DNA of 64,000 nt from Methylophilaceae bacterium. Lineage in GTDB: Bacteria > Pseudomonadota > Gammaproteobacteria > Burkholderiales > Methylophilaceae. The DNA is taken from positions 1-64,000 of the forward strand of contig JAIYBT010000022.1 of assembly GCA_027488395.1 (NCBI GenBank), given 5' to 3'. The notes beneath the pieces are model-generated. The model was not told where the DNA came from and made no database searches. It was given only the letters and a program-made list of their open reading frames with translations. Of the stretch, positions 8,602 to 23,195 are shown piece after piece. The translations under genes and the position numbers were made by a program. The stretch's first letter is position 1; every line of letters begins with the position of its first letter.

Positions 8602-10530
8602 TTAATGATCATCAGCATTGAGTGCCTCATGAATAAATGGACCAGTGACTGCATCCACCCCGATCAGCCGCAAGCTTTCTAACTCATCGATATTCAGCAC
8701 ACCTTCTGCAATTGGCATGATGCCCATGGTGCGCACCATCATACACAAGCCTCTTAACAGGGATTGTTGTTGATTCCGTAAATGAATATCGCGTATCAGT
8801 GAGGCATCAAACTTCACAAAATCTAACCCCAGCTCATGCAAATCCCCCAGCTGTCCCAATCGATTGGCCACATGCTCGATGCCTACCATGCAACCAAGCG
8901 ATTTCACCAACTGCACAAACTGTTTAAAGATCACAAAATCTGCAAAGGCGGTTTCCTCGGTGATTTCAAAGCCGATGGCCGCAGGCGTAGCTAAACTGGT
9001 CACTAAGCCACGTAACTTATCGCAATAATGCTCACTGCGCATGGCTGCTGCAGACACATTGATACTTAATTGAATCGGCGTATGGTGCAACAGGTCAACG
9101 GCATATTCCAACGCTAGTGTATCTAGCGTCTCCATCATATCTAACTGTTGCGCCCAATCAATAAATGCACCAGCGGCCATCCATTCATCGGCGGCTGAGG
9201 CGCGTAACCGTAACGGCGCTTCATAGTGAAGAATGTGTTGATCCATGCGTTGCACGGGGTAACGAGCCAATTTAATTTGCTTATGCTCAATGGCTTGCAT
9301 GAATTGATCACGCCATTGGCTTAAGAAATGTTTGCGTGAGGTGACAATACTGTTTGCATTCATGACGCGTACGGGCATTGCGGCTTGATCATTTGCCAAC
9401 TCAAAAATAAACTGCATCACCTTAAACATATCACTAAAATCGTCGCCTTTGCGCGCTTTAGTGTGTGACAAGACGAACTGTAATTGCACCAGCGATTGGC
9501 TGACATTGAGCTTTTCTAACGCCCACTTGACCTCTGTCGCTAACTGATTGTCATCTAAAGGTTGTCGACTAAATAGACCAAACAAGCCGCCCGCCAGCCG
9601 ACCTGCAATCATGTGCGGATAATGCTGACAATGCTGATTTAGCGCATCTGCAATTTTTTTAATTAATTGGTTCGTCACGCTATAGCCCAACTGCCGATCT
9701 ATGTCTGCCAGATTGCGCAATTGAATCAACACCAGCGCACCATCTACATAATTATCGCTTTTGAGCGCCACCGAGGCGCTATTGGCAAAATGCGACTGAT
9801 TCATTAAACCGGTGACTTCATCAAAGTTGATTTGCTGATTAAATACACTCAAGCTTTGCGAGGCTTCGGTCACAATGTGCTTAATCCGCCCAGACAAGGT
9901 GTTCATAGTACGCACCAGCTTTTGAAACTCGGGGGTTTTGGGCTCTGGAATCGTGATGTATTCACGCTCACCCAAGGCCACCGCCTGCGCGATCACCTGA
10001 TCCAATGGCGTCAGAATTTTTTTCAGCCAAAGGCCAGAGAGCACATAACTGACGAACGCCACCAGCAAGGTCCATAGCAACGCATGTTGCGTGGTTTGCC
10101 AGAGTTGGTCATAGGCAAGAGAAGGCTCGCTTTCCATGATTAACGTACCGTATTGCTGCCAACCAGATTGAATACTTGCCACCCCTGGCGCAATGTTGAT
10201 AGAGAACAAATGCTGAAACCATTGCGGCGCATTTGACTGCGCATCTAAATTGCGACGCTCTATCATCGGCTTTTTTTCAGGACTGATAATGGCAATACGA
10301 TGGTAATGCCCCATATCAAATTGGGCACTGACAATCAGCTCCACCGTGATCGGATCTTTAGGAATATTGGAGAGCGTAATCGCTAAGCCATTGGCATTAT
10401 CGTTATTCTTTTTCTGCAGTTGCTCTGCCATAAAACGATGATTGTCAAAGACACTGAGTGACAAACATCCTGCAACGACCATCATGATAATGACCGAGAT
10501 CGCAATACGAATTTGTTTAATCAATGACAT
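8602..10530 (-). CDS. lapD: LapD-like inner-membrane c-di-GMP receptor (periplasmic LapD/MoxY domain, HAMP, degenerate GGDEF and EAL)
   Basis: Periplasmic IQSGWQQYGTLIMESEPSLAYDQLWQTT. GGDEF motif degenerated to AGGLF, EAL to EAP, DDFGTG to IEHVANR. Start chosen at MSLIKQIRIAIS; ORF track begins at 10575. Confidence 0.9.
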   Translation of the reverse strand: MSLIKQIRIAISVIIMMVVAGCLSLSVFDNHRFMAEQLQKKNNDNANGLAITLSNIPKDPITVELIVSAQFDMGHYHRIAIISPEKKPMIERRNLDAQSNAPQWFQHLFSINIAPGVASIQSGWQQYGTLIMESEPSLAYDQLWQTTQHALLWTLLVAFVSYVLSGLWLKKILTPLDQVIAQAVALGEREYITIPEPKTPEFQKLVRTMNTLSGRIKHIVTEASQSLSVFNQQINFDEVTGLMNQSHFANSASVALKSDNYVDGALVLIQLRNLADIDRQLGYSVTNQLIKKIADALNQHCQHYPHMIAGRLAGGLFGLFSRQPLDDNQLATEVKWALEKLNVSQSLVQLQFVLSHTKARKGDDFSDMFKVMQFIFELANDQAAMPVRVMNANSIVTSRKHFLSQWRDQFMQAIEHKQIKLARYPVQRMDQHILHYEAPLRLRASAADEWMAAGAFIDWAQQLDMMETLDTLALEYAVDLLHHTPIQLSINVSAAAMRSEHYCDKLRGLVTSLATPAAIGFEITEETAFADFVIFKQFVQLVKSLGCMVGIEHVANRLGQLGDLHELGLDFVKFDASLIRDIHLRNQQQSLLRGLCMMVRTMGIMPIAEGVLNIDELESLRLIGVDAVTGPFIHEALNADDH

Positions 10531-10628
10531 TTTAGCCCTCTTTTCTGTGCGGGGATCGCAGACACTTGACTGCATAACAGCATTTACAGGTGCGTTGCGT
10601 AGGTAACAGTTTTACAGATTGTTGCATC

Positions 10629-11303
10629 TTATTCCAAGCCATCTTGACGCATCCTTGATAATACATCACGCCATTTTGAAATATTGGTCGGCGAGCCTGC
10701 CCTCACCGTAGGATTATTCGCAATAAATAACCCCTGATCATTAAAACTAAAAATGGGATATAAGTCAGGACGCCTTGAAGCAGGCAACAGTTCATGCGAT
10801 AAATTATCTAAAATCAGCGGATCCGCAGCGGGCCGACTGTAATAGGCGAGCACCATGTGTGCGCGTAAGTGACCGCTGGGCATTCTGGCTTTTACGTAAG
10901 TCATGCGCAGTTTATCTGCGGCCACGCCAAGTTTTTTAAGCATCATAAATTTAGCAATACTAAAGTCTTCGCAATCGCCAGCGCCGCGACCAAACGTCTC
11001 CAGTGGCGTCGCCCAATAATCCTCAATACCCCATAAATCAATATCGTCAGCAAACAGCACATGTTGGTTGATAAAATCATTGAGCTGAGACACTTTGGTT
11101 AACTCACTACCAGCGGCTAATTGACTGGATAAGTCACGCAACTGCAACACATGTTGATAGGCTTCCTCACTGTAACGCAACCGTACTTTTTCTAGCAGGG
11201 TCACCACATATTCGTTGGCGGCCAGCGTTCCACAGAGCACGCAAATCAACAGTACCCAGCCGCCGCCTAACCCCCAACTATTAAAATGAAAAAGTGTTTT
11301 CAT
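10629..11303 (-). CDS. lapG: LapG-like transglutaminase-type cysteine protease (adhesin-releasing)
   Basis: Cys-His-Asp triad context GAGDCEDFSIAKF ... HLRAHMVLAY ... LILDNL, with the D-C-E calcium-site arrangement of LapG proteins. Adjacent to lapD. Confidence 0.92.
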   Translation of the reverse strand: MKTLFHFNSWGLGGGWVLLICVLCGTLAANEYVVTLLEKVRLRYSEEAYQHVLQLRDLSSQLAAGSELTKVSQLNDFINQHVLFADDIDLWGIEDYWATPLETFGRGAGDCEDFSIAKFMMLKKLGVAADKLRMTYVKARMPSGHLRAHMVLAYYSRPAADPLILDNLSHELLPASRRPDLYPIFSFNDQGLFIANNPTVRAGSPTNISKWRDVLSRMRQDGLE

Positions 11304-11473
11304 GTGTCATGTCATCATCCAATGCATGGATTATGGCACGCTTAAAACAGCGCCAAAGCGTTAAACAAGGCCTAAATACCAATGAAATTCCTGCCAACAC
11401 CACAGCATGGCGCGCATGCTTGTGCAAACGGACAGACGCAATCAACAAAGACAAGTGTAGAGGGATTGGGTAA

Positions 11474-12887
<1,414 letters not shown>

Positions 12888-12889
<2 letters not shown>

Positions 12890-12922
12890 ACTGGCAACAA
12901 TGCAATTTTTTGTTGCCAGTTT
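12888..12922 (+). terminator. Rho-independent terminator of purB
   Basis: aaactggcaacaa-tgcaatttt-ttgttgccagttt. Confidence 0.75.
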
Positions 12923-12933
12923 AGCGCAGGACA

Positions 12934-14892
12934 ATGCAAGTTTTTAAGCGATTCAGTTGCCTATTTAAACTAAAAATTGCCCAACCTTTGCGCGTAGATG
13001 GCATGGGCGTCTGGCTTACCGTGTTATGGTTGGTATTGGGTCATCCACCGCTGATACATGCGGCTGATGACCCAAATAGCAGCGCCTCAACCACTGCGCA
13101 ATCCCCTGCGCTCATCCCTACCGAAATCATAGAGGCACGCACTGCGCAACCTTGGTTTAACGTGTCCGCTAGAAATGGCTATGAAACCCAATTCCAAATA
13201 ATTGGCGGATCGAATGCCACTGATCTAGCCCCATTACAAGCCTTGCTAGAAGAGCATTTAAATCTGCATGAAGCCATGCAACATCCCAAAATGAATACGG
13301 ATGAGTGGCGTCGCTTGACTCAGCAAACGCCCAAAGAAATCGCCGACCTCCTCAGCACAGAGGGCTTTTTTTATGCCCGCACATCGATCGCACACATCCC
13401 TTCTAAGCAAGGGTTGCCATCCAAGCAGGTGATATTTACTGTGACCTTGCCACAAGCCATGCAAGTGAAAACGCATACGCTGCACTTTACAGGCGCAATG
13501 GTCGACAACGCGCAAAGGCCCACAAACCACAGCTTGCAACGCAACGATTGCCAACAACGATGGCGCTTAACCGCAGGACAACGGTTTACCCAAATTGCTT
13601 GGGCGGATGCAAAACGCCAATTGTTATCCTGCTTTTTACAGGCAGAATTTCCCAATGCCAAAATCACGCATTCAAGCGCAAACATTGACCCACTCACTGC
13701 GCAAGTGGACTTAGCCATTACTATCGATTCTGGCCATGCCATTCAGTTTGGTCAGATGCATATCTCTGGATTAACGCGCTACGCACCGCATCTCTTCAAT
13801 GCACTGAATCCGATTGTAGTCGGTAGCTCTTATCGTCAGTCACAATTATTACAGTTGCAAAACAGCTTGATGGCATCAGGCAAATTTAGCCAAGTGGAGG
13901 TTACCGCGCCTACTCAAGCGCTGGCCCCTGATCAATTGGCTGATATTGAGGTGCAGGTGAAAGAGCTTGATCAAAAAAACATCAGATTTGGCGTCGGCGC
14001 CAGCACCAATACCGGCGCCCGCACAGTATTTAATTACACAGATCGTCATTTATTTGGACGTGGATTATTGTGGGATACCAGCTTACGCGTAGAGCAACGC
14101 TTACAATCGCTCACCTCAAATGTGACGTTTTTGACAGATGCCAAGGGCAATCGCGACAGCATTCAAAACAGCATCACCCGCACCGATTTGGAAGGGCAAG
14201 TGACCACCGCGATTCAAAACGGGGTACGGCGCTACTGGGGCAATCCGCAACAGATCGAGCAATTTATCGGCGCGAATGTGTTATATGAATTTTTAAATAT
14301 TGATGGCGACACCGCCGAGTTTAACAAAGCGGCCACCTTGGCTTATGGCTTTAACCTCAGACGCTTAGATCAACCGCAAGCGCCAACCAAAGGCTGGATA
14401 CTCAACGCGCAGTGGCAAGGGGCACCGCTAGACCGCATTTCAGATGGCCGTTTTTTACAAACAAAAGCGCGTGTGCAAGCGTTTTATCCGCTCACCGCCT
14501 CGACACAATGGTTGAGCCGGTTAGAAATTGGCATGATTAACGGCACCAGCAGCGTGCCTGCAACCTATTTATTCCGCGCTGGCGGCGACCAATCGGTCCG
14601 TGGCTACGCGTTTCAATCCTTAGGGGTCATCCAAAACGATGCGATTGTAGGCGGGCGCGTGCTCGTCACCGGCAGTCAAGAACTGGTGCAATGGTTGACA
14701 GACAGTTGGGGCGTGGCGGCCTTTGTCGATTTTGGCAATGCTGCCAATCGTTGGGCGGATTTGCGTCCTGTGTTTGGCTATGGCTTGGGCGCACGCTTTC
14801 GCAGTCCAGTCGGGCCTGTGGGTGTGGATATCGCCTATGGCGAAGCCACCAAAGATGTGCGTCTACATTTTAATTTGGGGGTGAACTTTTAA
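12934..14892 (+). CDS. tamA: TamA-like outer-membrane assembly factor (POTRA + BamA-type barrel)
   Basis: C-terminal barrel with FRAGGDQSVRGYAFQSLG motif. Directly upstream of tamB. Confidence 0.9.
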   Translation: MQVFKRFSCLFKLKIAQPLRVDGMGVWLTVLWLVLGHPPLIHAADDPNSSASTTAQSPALIPTEIIEARTAQPWFNVSARNGYETQFQIIGGSNATDLAPLQALLEEHLNLHEAMQHPKMNTDEWRRLTQQTPKEIADLLSTEGFFYARTSIAHIPSKQGLPSKQVIFTVTLPQAMQVKTHTLHFTGAMVDNAQRPTNHSLQRNDCQQRWRLTAGQRFTQIAWADAKRQLLSCFLQAEFPNAKITHSSANIDPLTAQVDLAITIDSGHAIQFGQMHISGLTRYAPHLFNALNPIVVGSSYRQSQLLQLQNSLMASGKFSQVEVTAPTQALAPDQLADIEVQVKELDQKNIRFGVGASTNTGARTVFNYTDRHLFGRGLLWDTSLRVEQRLQSLTSNVTFLTDAKGNRDSIQNSITRTDLEGQVTTAIQNGVRRYWGNPQQIEQFIGANVLYEFLNIDGDTAEFNKAATLAYGFNLRRLDQPQAPTKGWILNAQWQGAPLDRISDGRFLQTKARVQAFYPLTASTQWLSRLEIGMINGTSSVPATYLFRAGGDQSVRGYAFQSLGVIQNDAIVGGRVLVTGSQELVQWLTDSWGVAAFVDFGNAANRWADLRPVFGYGLGARFRSPVGPVGVDIAYGEATKDVRLHFNLGVNF

Positions 14893-17800
14893 TGCGTATG
14901 CGACCGTTTTTACGCCAACTTGGCAAACTGGTGGTCGTGACCTGGCTCAGTCTCAATCTAGCGCTAACCCCGTCTCTGGTGTGGGCGGCCAATGTGTTTG
15001 TCATCAGCCATTTACAGCGCTTTGAAACTGATTTAGGGGCAGCTAGCTTGGTGGTGGATGGCATCGATTCCAATATGCAATTAGGCCTGTCGGTGCAAGG
15101 GGCACTGACCGTCACCCGCTTTCATGCAAAGCGAGCTACCTTGCGTTATAAAGCGGTGCCGCCGCCAAGCCAAAAAAGTGCTGACGCACCGCTGCCAGCC
15201 AACATTCCCGTCGCAATAGCACTGGCTTTACACATGGGCCAAATCGACCGCTTAGTGATCGAACAAGCAGGCCGCCAGCAAGTGATTACGGATATCCGCT
15301 TTGATCTATCGGCAAACGCAAGCCAATTCACCTTTAACATTCACCAAGCCAATACCGCATTGGGTCAAGTCAGCACACAATTTATCATGCAAAACGCTTA
15401 TCCATTTGCGTTAACAGGCAACTTGGCGCTGACGCAAACTGCGGGTGAACTTCCCTATGCCCTCCAAGCAGCCCTTTCTGGGAATTTAGTGACATTTCAT
15501 CTGCATGCCGCACATCATTATGTCGCTGGCAGTCAGCCATTTGCGATTAGCCCTGTCACCGCAACTGCTGTTCAAAACGCTACAGATACCTTTGTTGCTG
15601 ATGCCACGTTCACGCTCGACGCGCCGCTCACCACACAGATAGCGTTACGCCTCAACGCGTTCCAAAACAAACATCTACATCCACAACTGACAGGCCACAC
15701 GGCGCTTCGCATCTTGGCTAGCGGCGGCTTGGCAGAGGGCGTCCCACTCAATATTGCCATCGATGCTGGCGATAGCCGTTTGCAGCAACAATCACTTCAG
15801 CTGACTGGGCAGGCACAGGTCATCAATGGGGCATTGCAGCAACTCGCACTCAAGGCGCAGCTTGCACAAAACACGCTGACTGTGGACGCTGCTCGCAACG
15901 GGTTAGGGGTACTAGCATTGCATTGGCAAGCAGCACTACCCACGCTCGCACAACTGATGCCTGGCTTTGCTGGGCAATTGTCTGGGGATGGCAGCGTTGA
16001 ACAAACCGCTTATCAATTTAGTAGCCAATACCAAGTGCAAGGCACGCAATTACAATTACCTCAAGGGATGAGCATCGAGCGATTGAGCGCGCAGGGGCAG
16101 ATCTCTAACGCGCCTCTTGCACCGCTGACACAAAAAATTGCATTGTTTGGCCTCAGCCAACAGGCTGCGAATGGTGAGCTCAGCCCTCGCATTGACGCCA
16201 CGCTCAACCTAGACGGCTCACTGCAACAACACGCCATGCGGTTACATGTCAATGCAGCGACCACGCAAGCCAACACCCCATCGCGCAGTCTGTTGATTGA
16301 TGTGACTGGTCGCTATCAAGCAGAACAATGGTCAGGCCAGCTCAATCGGTTGCAAGATGATGCAGCGCGCGTATTTTCATTAAAACATCCAGCCCAGTTA
16401 TCGTGGTCACCCGTACAAGGCTTTCAGCTGGCTGATCTCAACGTGTCTGTCATGCAAGGGGATTTCATATTAAATCGCTTACATTACCAATCAGCAGACA
16501 CTGCGGCAGCGCATGCGCAATTGGCGAGCCAAGGGCAACTCAACCAATTTCCGATACAGGCCTTGCTCAATTGGTTAGACCCCGCCACGGTGACCACATT
16601 ACCGCCAGACCATTTACGGCTGTCTGGCGATTGGCATATCCTAGCCAATGACCGCTTAGAAGGTGCGATTCATCTGCGCCAAGCGGCTGGCGATTGGCAA
16701 GTGCCCAATCAATTGCAAGGAGGTTGGCAAGGCGTCGGCTTGGCGCAAAGTAATCTCAGCGTCAGTGCGCACAATCAACAATTACACATCGCATCCAACT
16801 TACGTACTGCAACGGCTGGCCAACTCACGCTGACTGCAACGACCCCATTCACCACCACGGCTGACGGCTTTGCGATTGCACGCCAAGCGCCGATCACGGG
16901 TCATCTGGTTGGTCAAATCGCTTCATTAAGCGGGCTATCTCGCCTGCTACCCGCAGTTGAATTGGACGGACAGTTGCAAGCCGATATTGGTTTATCAGGT
17001 ACATTAGACGCCCCACAACTGACAGGCTTTGCCCGCGGGCAACAATTAGGTATTCGTGTGCCAGCGCTCGGCATCACCCTGCAGCAAGGGATGCTTGATC
17101 TCGCACTACAACAATCACAAGTGCGCATACAACAACTGCAATTTTCTGGCGAAAAAGGCCTGTTAACGAGCACAGGGCTAGCACAATGGGCGGCAGAAGG
17201 TTGGCAGCTCAATATGGACGCCAAGCTAGACCAGCTACAAGCGTTATCACGCGTTGATCGCTGGCTCAGTATGAGTGGCACCACGCATCTAGCGATGACG
17301 CAAAAAGAGGCCCATATTCAAGGCAAACTCATCGTACATGCTGGCTTACTCGCGTTACCCAAAGCAAACAAACCAACATTAGATGACGATGTGGTGGTCA
17401 CAACAACGACCGCGCCAGTACCACATTCCACTTACGCCATTTGGTTAGATCAACTGCGCGTGGATTTCGGCGGCAAACCCAACCCGCCCTTAGATGAAAA
17501 CACCCATTTGCTGATCCGCGGACAAGGCTTAAATACTGCGCTCAGCGGTCAAATACGCTTAAACGGTATGCTAGACCAACTCGAAAGTGTGGGCACCTTA
17601 GAGGTTTCGGGCACCTATTTGGCCTACGGACAAACCCTCAACATCGACACTGGCAAACTCATTTTCAGTGGACCCATCACAACCATTGGCTTAGATATGT
17701 TAGCCACCCGCCAAACCGAGGCATATAAAGTCGGTATTCAAGTCAATGGCAGTGTGCAATCACCACAACTTAAATTGGTCGCCACCCCAGAAACCACTAA

Positions 17801-18166
17801 TGAAAATAAAATTGCGTTGTTGGTACTCGGTCAACCGATGGCAGCGGTCGGCAGTAACGAGCTAGGTCTGCTCTCTGTGGCAGCAGGCGCCCTACTCTCC
17901 AGCGGCGATTCAGTGCCCTTGCAAACCAAAATTGCACAAACCATCGGCCTCGATCAAATCGATGTGCGTGGCAGCAACGCCACCAATTACGCAGTGAGCG
18001 TAGGAAAACGGATTAATGCAAAATTAACAGTGGGCTACGAAAAAAGCATGGTCGGTTTGCTGAATGTGGGTAAACTGACCTATCAACTGACCAAACGTAT
18101 TGCGATTGAAACCCGCACTGGCTCTGATAATGCGTTGGATGTGTTTTATAGCTTTAGCTTTAATTA

Positions 18167-18167
<1 letters not shown>
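14892..18167 (+). CDS. tamB: TamB-like translocation and assembly module protein
   Basis: Very long beta-rich protein with C-terminal DUF490/TamB region (LLVLGQPM...LQTKIAQTIGLDQIDVRG...VGKRINAKLTVGYEKS). Confidence 0.92.
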
Positions 18168-19557
<1,390 letters not shown>

Positions 19558-19625
19558 ATTGTATTGTGCTTGATGAATACCGCTTAGCTTTTAACGCTAA
19601 ACATTGACCCCTGTTAGGAAATTGT

Positions 19626-20351
19626 ATGTCTGTAGCCCTCGCTCGTGAAGCCCGCCAGTTTTTGCTGAGTACCCGTCACGCCATCTTATCTACTTTTTCG
19701 GTGAAATATCCTGATTATCCGTTTGGATCGGTGGCGCCGTTTGTGTGTAACCATCAAGCCGAGCCAATTTTGCTCATTAGCACTTTGGCCGAACACACCA
19801 AAAATATGTTGGAACACCCGAAAGTGTCGTTATTGGTGTTTTCGGGCGCAGAGGATTTACAAGCCAACGCCCGCCTTACCTTGATGGGTGAAGCGGTGGC
19901 TTGTGACAAACAAGATGTCGCATTACGTGCCCGCTATTTGCGCTATTTGCCGCAAGCCAGCACTTATTTTGATATGCATGATTTTAGTTTTTACCGTATC
20001 AAAATTGAGCATGCCCGCTATATCGCTGGCTTTGGCCGTATGGGTTGGTTTGAAGGCGAGGCGCTCAATCAGGATTTAACACACGCCTCATTGGCCGAGC
20101 ATGAGGCCGGCATTTTAAGCCACATGAACGCCGATCATCAGCATAATTTATTGCAATATTGTCGGCATGTGCATCGTGTGCATGCAGACAATGCAGAGAT
20201 GATAGGCATTGATGCTGAAGGCTTTGACGTGCGTTATCACCAAGGAGAAGAAGTGGAAGGCTTGTTACGGTTTCAGTTTGAAACGCCAGTGACCGATGCA
20301 CAATCGGCACGGGTGGCGTTGGTGGCGATGGCGAAAGCGTGCCAAGCATGA
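19626..20351 (+). CDS. HugZ-like heme-utilisation / pyridoxamine-5'-phosphate-oxidase-fold protein with DUF2470
   Basis: PYP-oxidase-like split barrel N-terminus; C-terminal EAGILSHMNADHQHNLLQYC. Confidence 0.85.
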   Translation: MSVALAREARQFLLSTRHAILSTFSVKYPDYPFGSVAPFVCNHQAEPILLISTLAEHTKNMLEHPKVSLLVFSGAEDLQANARLTLMGEAVACDKQDVALRARYLRYLPQASTYFDMHDFSFYRIKIEHARYIAGFGRMGWFEGEALNQDLTHASLAEHEAGILSHMNADHQHNLLQYCRHVHRVHADNAEMIGIDAEGFDVRYHQGEEVEGLLRFQFETPVTDAQSARVALVAMAKACQA

Positions 20352-20740
20352 ACGTCCTGCCGCGTTTAGTGCTGAGCCGTTGGGTGGCCAGCGTGAGCTT
20401 AATTGGCCTGATTATGCTGTGCTTAGGGTGGGAGATTTTTTGGTCGCCTTTGCATGTAGGTGGTAGCTTGCTGTTTTTAAAGGCAGTGCCGTTATTGTGT
20501 CCCTTGTTTGGCATTTTGCGCGGTAAACGCTATACCTACCAATGGTCTGGCATGCTGATCTTGTTTTATTTTACCGAGGGCAGTGTGCGTGCATGGTCAG
20601 AGTTTGGGATCGGACGCGGCTTAGCTTTGATAGAAATCATGCTCAGTATGGTGTTTTTTGCCAGCGTGATTATCTATGCAAAGTGGACAGGCCCTAGCTA
20701 TCAACAGACACCCCCTGCAACTCCCACCGCTAGCCAATAA
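20339..20740 (+). CDS. DUF2069 family membrane protein
   Basis: Short membrane protein with GKRYTYQWSGMLILFYFTEGSVRAWSE. Overlaps the upstream CDS by 13 nt. Confidence 0.8.
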   Translation: MPSMNVLPRLVLSRWVASVSLIGLIMLCLGWEIFWSPLHVGGSLLFLKAVPLLCPLFGILRGKRYTYQWSGMLILFYFTEGSVRAWSEFGIGRGLALIEIMLSMVFFASVIIYAKWTGPSYQQTPPATPTASQ

Positions 20741-20840
20741 TTCTGTTTAACTTGAGCCGCATCGCAAATCGGGTGCGCATGGCTTAAAAACTTTGCACTG
20801 TGGGCACTAACATGCACAGCAATGCCTTTATAATAGTGCT

Positions 20841-21590
20841 ATGAAAATTTTGTTATCGAATGATGATGGCTATTTAGCGCCAGGCTTACAAGCCTTGGCC
20901 GATGCGCTAGGTAAAATTGCCGAGATTACCGTGGTGGCGCCAGAACGCAACCGTAGCGGCGCCAGCAATTCGCTGACGCTGGATCGGCCACTCAGTGTGA
21001 AACAAGCCAGCAATGGCTTTTATTACGTGAATGGTACACCCACCGACTGCGTGCATATTGCGCTGACGGGGCTGATGCAAAGCATGCCAGACATGGTGAT
21101 TAGCGGCATCAACGACGGTGCCAATATGGGTGACGATACAATTTATTCAGGCACGGTTGCCGCCGCCACCGAGGGCTATTTGTTGGGGATTCCATCTTTT
21201 GCGATATCAATGTCGCAACATCAAGCCCAACACTTTGCCACAGCGGCAACCATTACCGCGCAACTGGTGCAGCATTATTTAGCCAACAAAATGAACCAAC
21301 CCACATTATTGAATATCAACGTGCCCGATGTCCCTTTAAGCGACATCAAAGGGCAACAAGTAACGCGCTTAGGCAAACGCCACAAGGCAGAGCCTGTGAT
21401 TCAATTAAAGACACCACGGGGGGAACACATGTACTGGGTGGGTGCGGCAGGGCAACCCAATGACGGCGGTGAGGGCACCGATTTTTATGCCGTAGCTAAC
21501 GGGTTCGTGTCAATTTCACCGATTCAGGTCGACCTCACCCATCACACACAACTGCCCGTTTTAAAACAATGGTTAACGCAACACTCCTAA
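20841..21590 (+). CDS. surE: 5'/3'-nucleotidase SurE
   Basis: [19 protein letters not shown]...[17 protein letters not shown]...[19 protein letters not shown]. Confidence 0.97.
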   Translation: MKILLSNDDGYLAPGLQALADALGKIAEITVVAPERNRSGASNSLTLDRPLSVKQASNGFYYVNGTPTDCVHIALTGLMQSMPDMVISGINDGANMGDDTIYSGTVAAATEGYLLGIPSFAISMSQHQAQHFATAATITAQLVQHYLANKMNQPTLLNINVPDVPLSDIKGQQVTRLGKRHKAEPVIQLKTPRGEHMYWVGAAGQPNDGGEGTDFYAVANGFVSISPIQVDLTHHTQLPVLKQWLTQHS

Positions 21591-21594
21591 ACGC

Positions 21595-22269
21595 ATGGCC
21601 ATACTAAGAGCATCGAGCAAAACGGGTATTGGCATGACCTCTACCCGCACCCGAGACCGCATGTTGTCTCGCTTGCGTGAGCAAGGTATCACTGATGAGC
21701 TGGTATTGGCGGCGATGGCTGAGATCCCACGGCACATTTTTGTGGACGAAGCACTGTCGATTCGGGCCTATGAAGATGTATCCCTCCCAATCGGCTATGG
21801 ACAAACCATCTCGCAGCCTTATATTGTGGCTAAAATGACACAAATTTTGCGTGATGGGGCAACACCCAACAAAGTGCTAGAAATCGGCACCGGTTGTGGC
21901 TATCAAACGGCGGTGTTGTCCAGAGTGTGTCAGGAAGTGTACTCCTTGGAGCGTATACGGCCGTTGGTCATGAAAGCCCGTAGCCATTTGCGTAGCTTAA
22001 AATGTACCAATGTGAAACTGGATCACGCGGACGGCAGTTTAGGATTAAAAGCCTACGGGCCATTTGATGCCATTATGGTCACTGCCGCAGCCAGCCATGT
22101 GCCGTCGGAATTAATTGAACAATTGGCAGTGGGCGGACGCATGGTGATTCCCGTTGGCGCCAACGAACAAGTGTTGCATCTGATTAAACGCACGGCAAAA
22201 GGCGTGCAACAGATTGCATTAGAACCCGTTAAATTTGTGCCTTTACTTGGTGGGACCGCATTGTCATGA
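21595..22269 (+). CDS. pcm: Protein-L-isoaspartate O-methyltransferase
   Basis: PRHIFVDEALSIRAYEDVSLPIGYGQTISQPYIVAKMTQ, EIGTGCGYQTAVLS. Confidence 0.96.
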   Translation: MAILRASSKTGIGMTSTRTRDRMLSRLREQGITDELVLAAMAEIPRHIFVDEALSIRAYEDVSLPIGYGQTISQPYIVAKMTQILRDGATPNKVLEIGTGCGYQTAVLSRVCQEVYSLERIRPLVMKARSHLRSLKCTNVKLDHADGSLGLKAYGPFDAIMVTAAASHVPSELIEQLAVGGRMVIPVGANEQVLHLIKRTAKGVQQIALEPVKFVPLLGGTALS

Positions 22270-23195
22270 GTCGAATCTCCAACATTGTTTTTGTTTTGAG
22301 TGTCAGCTTTCTGTCTGCATGTAAACTCAATAGCCCAATGCCGCCGCCAGCCCCAGTGCTTGAACGGCCGATTCAATCTTCCCCGGGGTTAAGCCCCACC
22401 AAAGCATCGGCGACCGAACCTAATGTTACCAAAGCAACTGCGCTTGCAGACCATCAGTACCAAGTACAAAAGGGAGACACGCTATACGCGATTAGTAAAA
22501 AAGTAGGCTTGCCACTGGCTAAATTGGCTGAACTCAATCAATTGATGCCACCGTTTGCGTTACAAGTTGGGCAAGTGTTAACCATTGCAGCAAAAACAAC
22601 GTCTAATCAAACAGCTGTTAATAACAGCAACAATGAGGACGCCGAAGTGGTTACTGCGGCGATCAGCCAACCTCCCGCACTAGGGAATGATAAAGCCGCT
22701 GCCGTGACGGTGGCCCCCGAAGCCACCCCAAGTACGCCTACGCCAACTGCGAGCGCAATCAACAATGCATCCACCAATGTCAATACAGACCTCGATCGCT
22801 TGAACGACGCCGCCCTGGTTTGGCAATGGCCGTTACAAGGCAAAGTCACCACCCAGTTTGATGGACAAACCAGTAAAGGCATCAATATTACGGGGAACGC
22901 TGCCCAAGGGGTGGCCGTTGCCAGTGCAGGAAAAGTAATTTATAGCGGCATAGATATTCGCGGCTATGGCAAACTGGTCATCGTTAAACACAATAGCAAC
23001 TTACTCTCGGTCTATGCCCATCACGGTGTTTCCCTTGTCAAAGAAGGCGCATTTGTCGCGGCAAACGATATCATTGCCACCCTCCCCGCTACGCAAAACC
23101 CACCCCCAGTATTACATTTTGAGATTCGACAAAAAGGCAAACCGGTTGACCCAATGACTTTTTTACCCGCCGTTATTCAAGCAGAAAACAAATAA
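22266..23195 (+). CDS. nlpD: NlpD-like LysM/M23 peptidoglycan hydrolase activator lipoprotein
   Basis: Lipobox FLSAC, LysM YQVQKGDTLYAISKKVGLPLAKLAELN, degenerate M23 LytM domain. Confidence 0.92.
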   Translation: MSRISNIVFVLSVSFLSACKLNSPMPPPAPVLERPIQSSPGLSPTKASATEPNVTKATALADHQYQVQKGDTLYAISKKVGLPLAKLAELNQLMPPFALQVGQVLTIAAKTTSNQTAVNNSNNEDAEVVTAAISQPPALGNDKAAAVTVAPEATPSTPTPTASAINNASTNVNTDLDRLNDAALVWQWPLQGKVTTQFDGQTSKGINITGNAAQGVAVASAGKVIYSGIDIRGYGKLVIVKHNSNLLSVYAHHGVSLVKEGAFVAANDIIATLPATQNPPPVLHFEIRQKGKPVDPMTFLPAVIQAENK

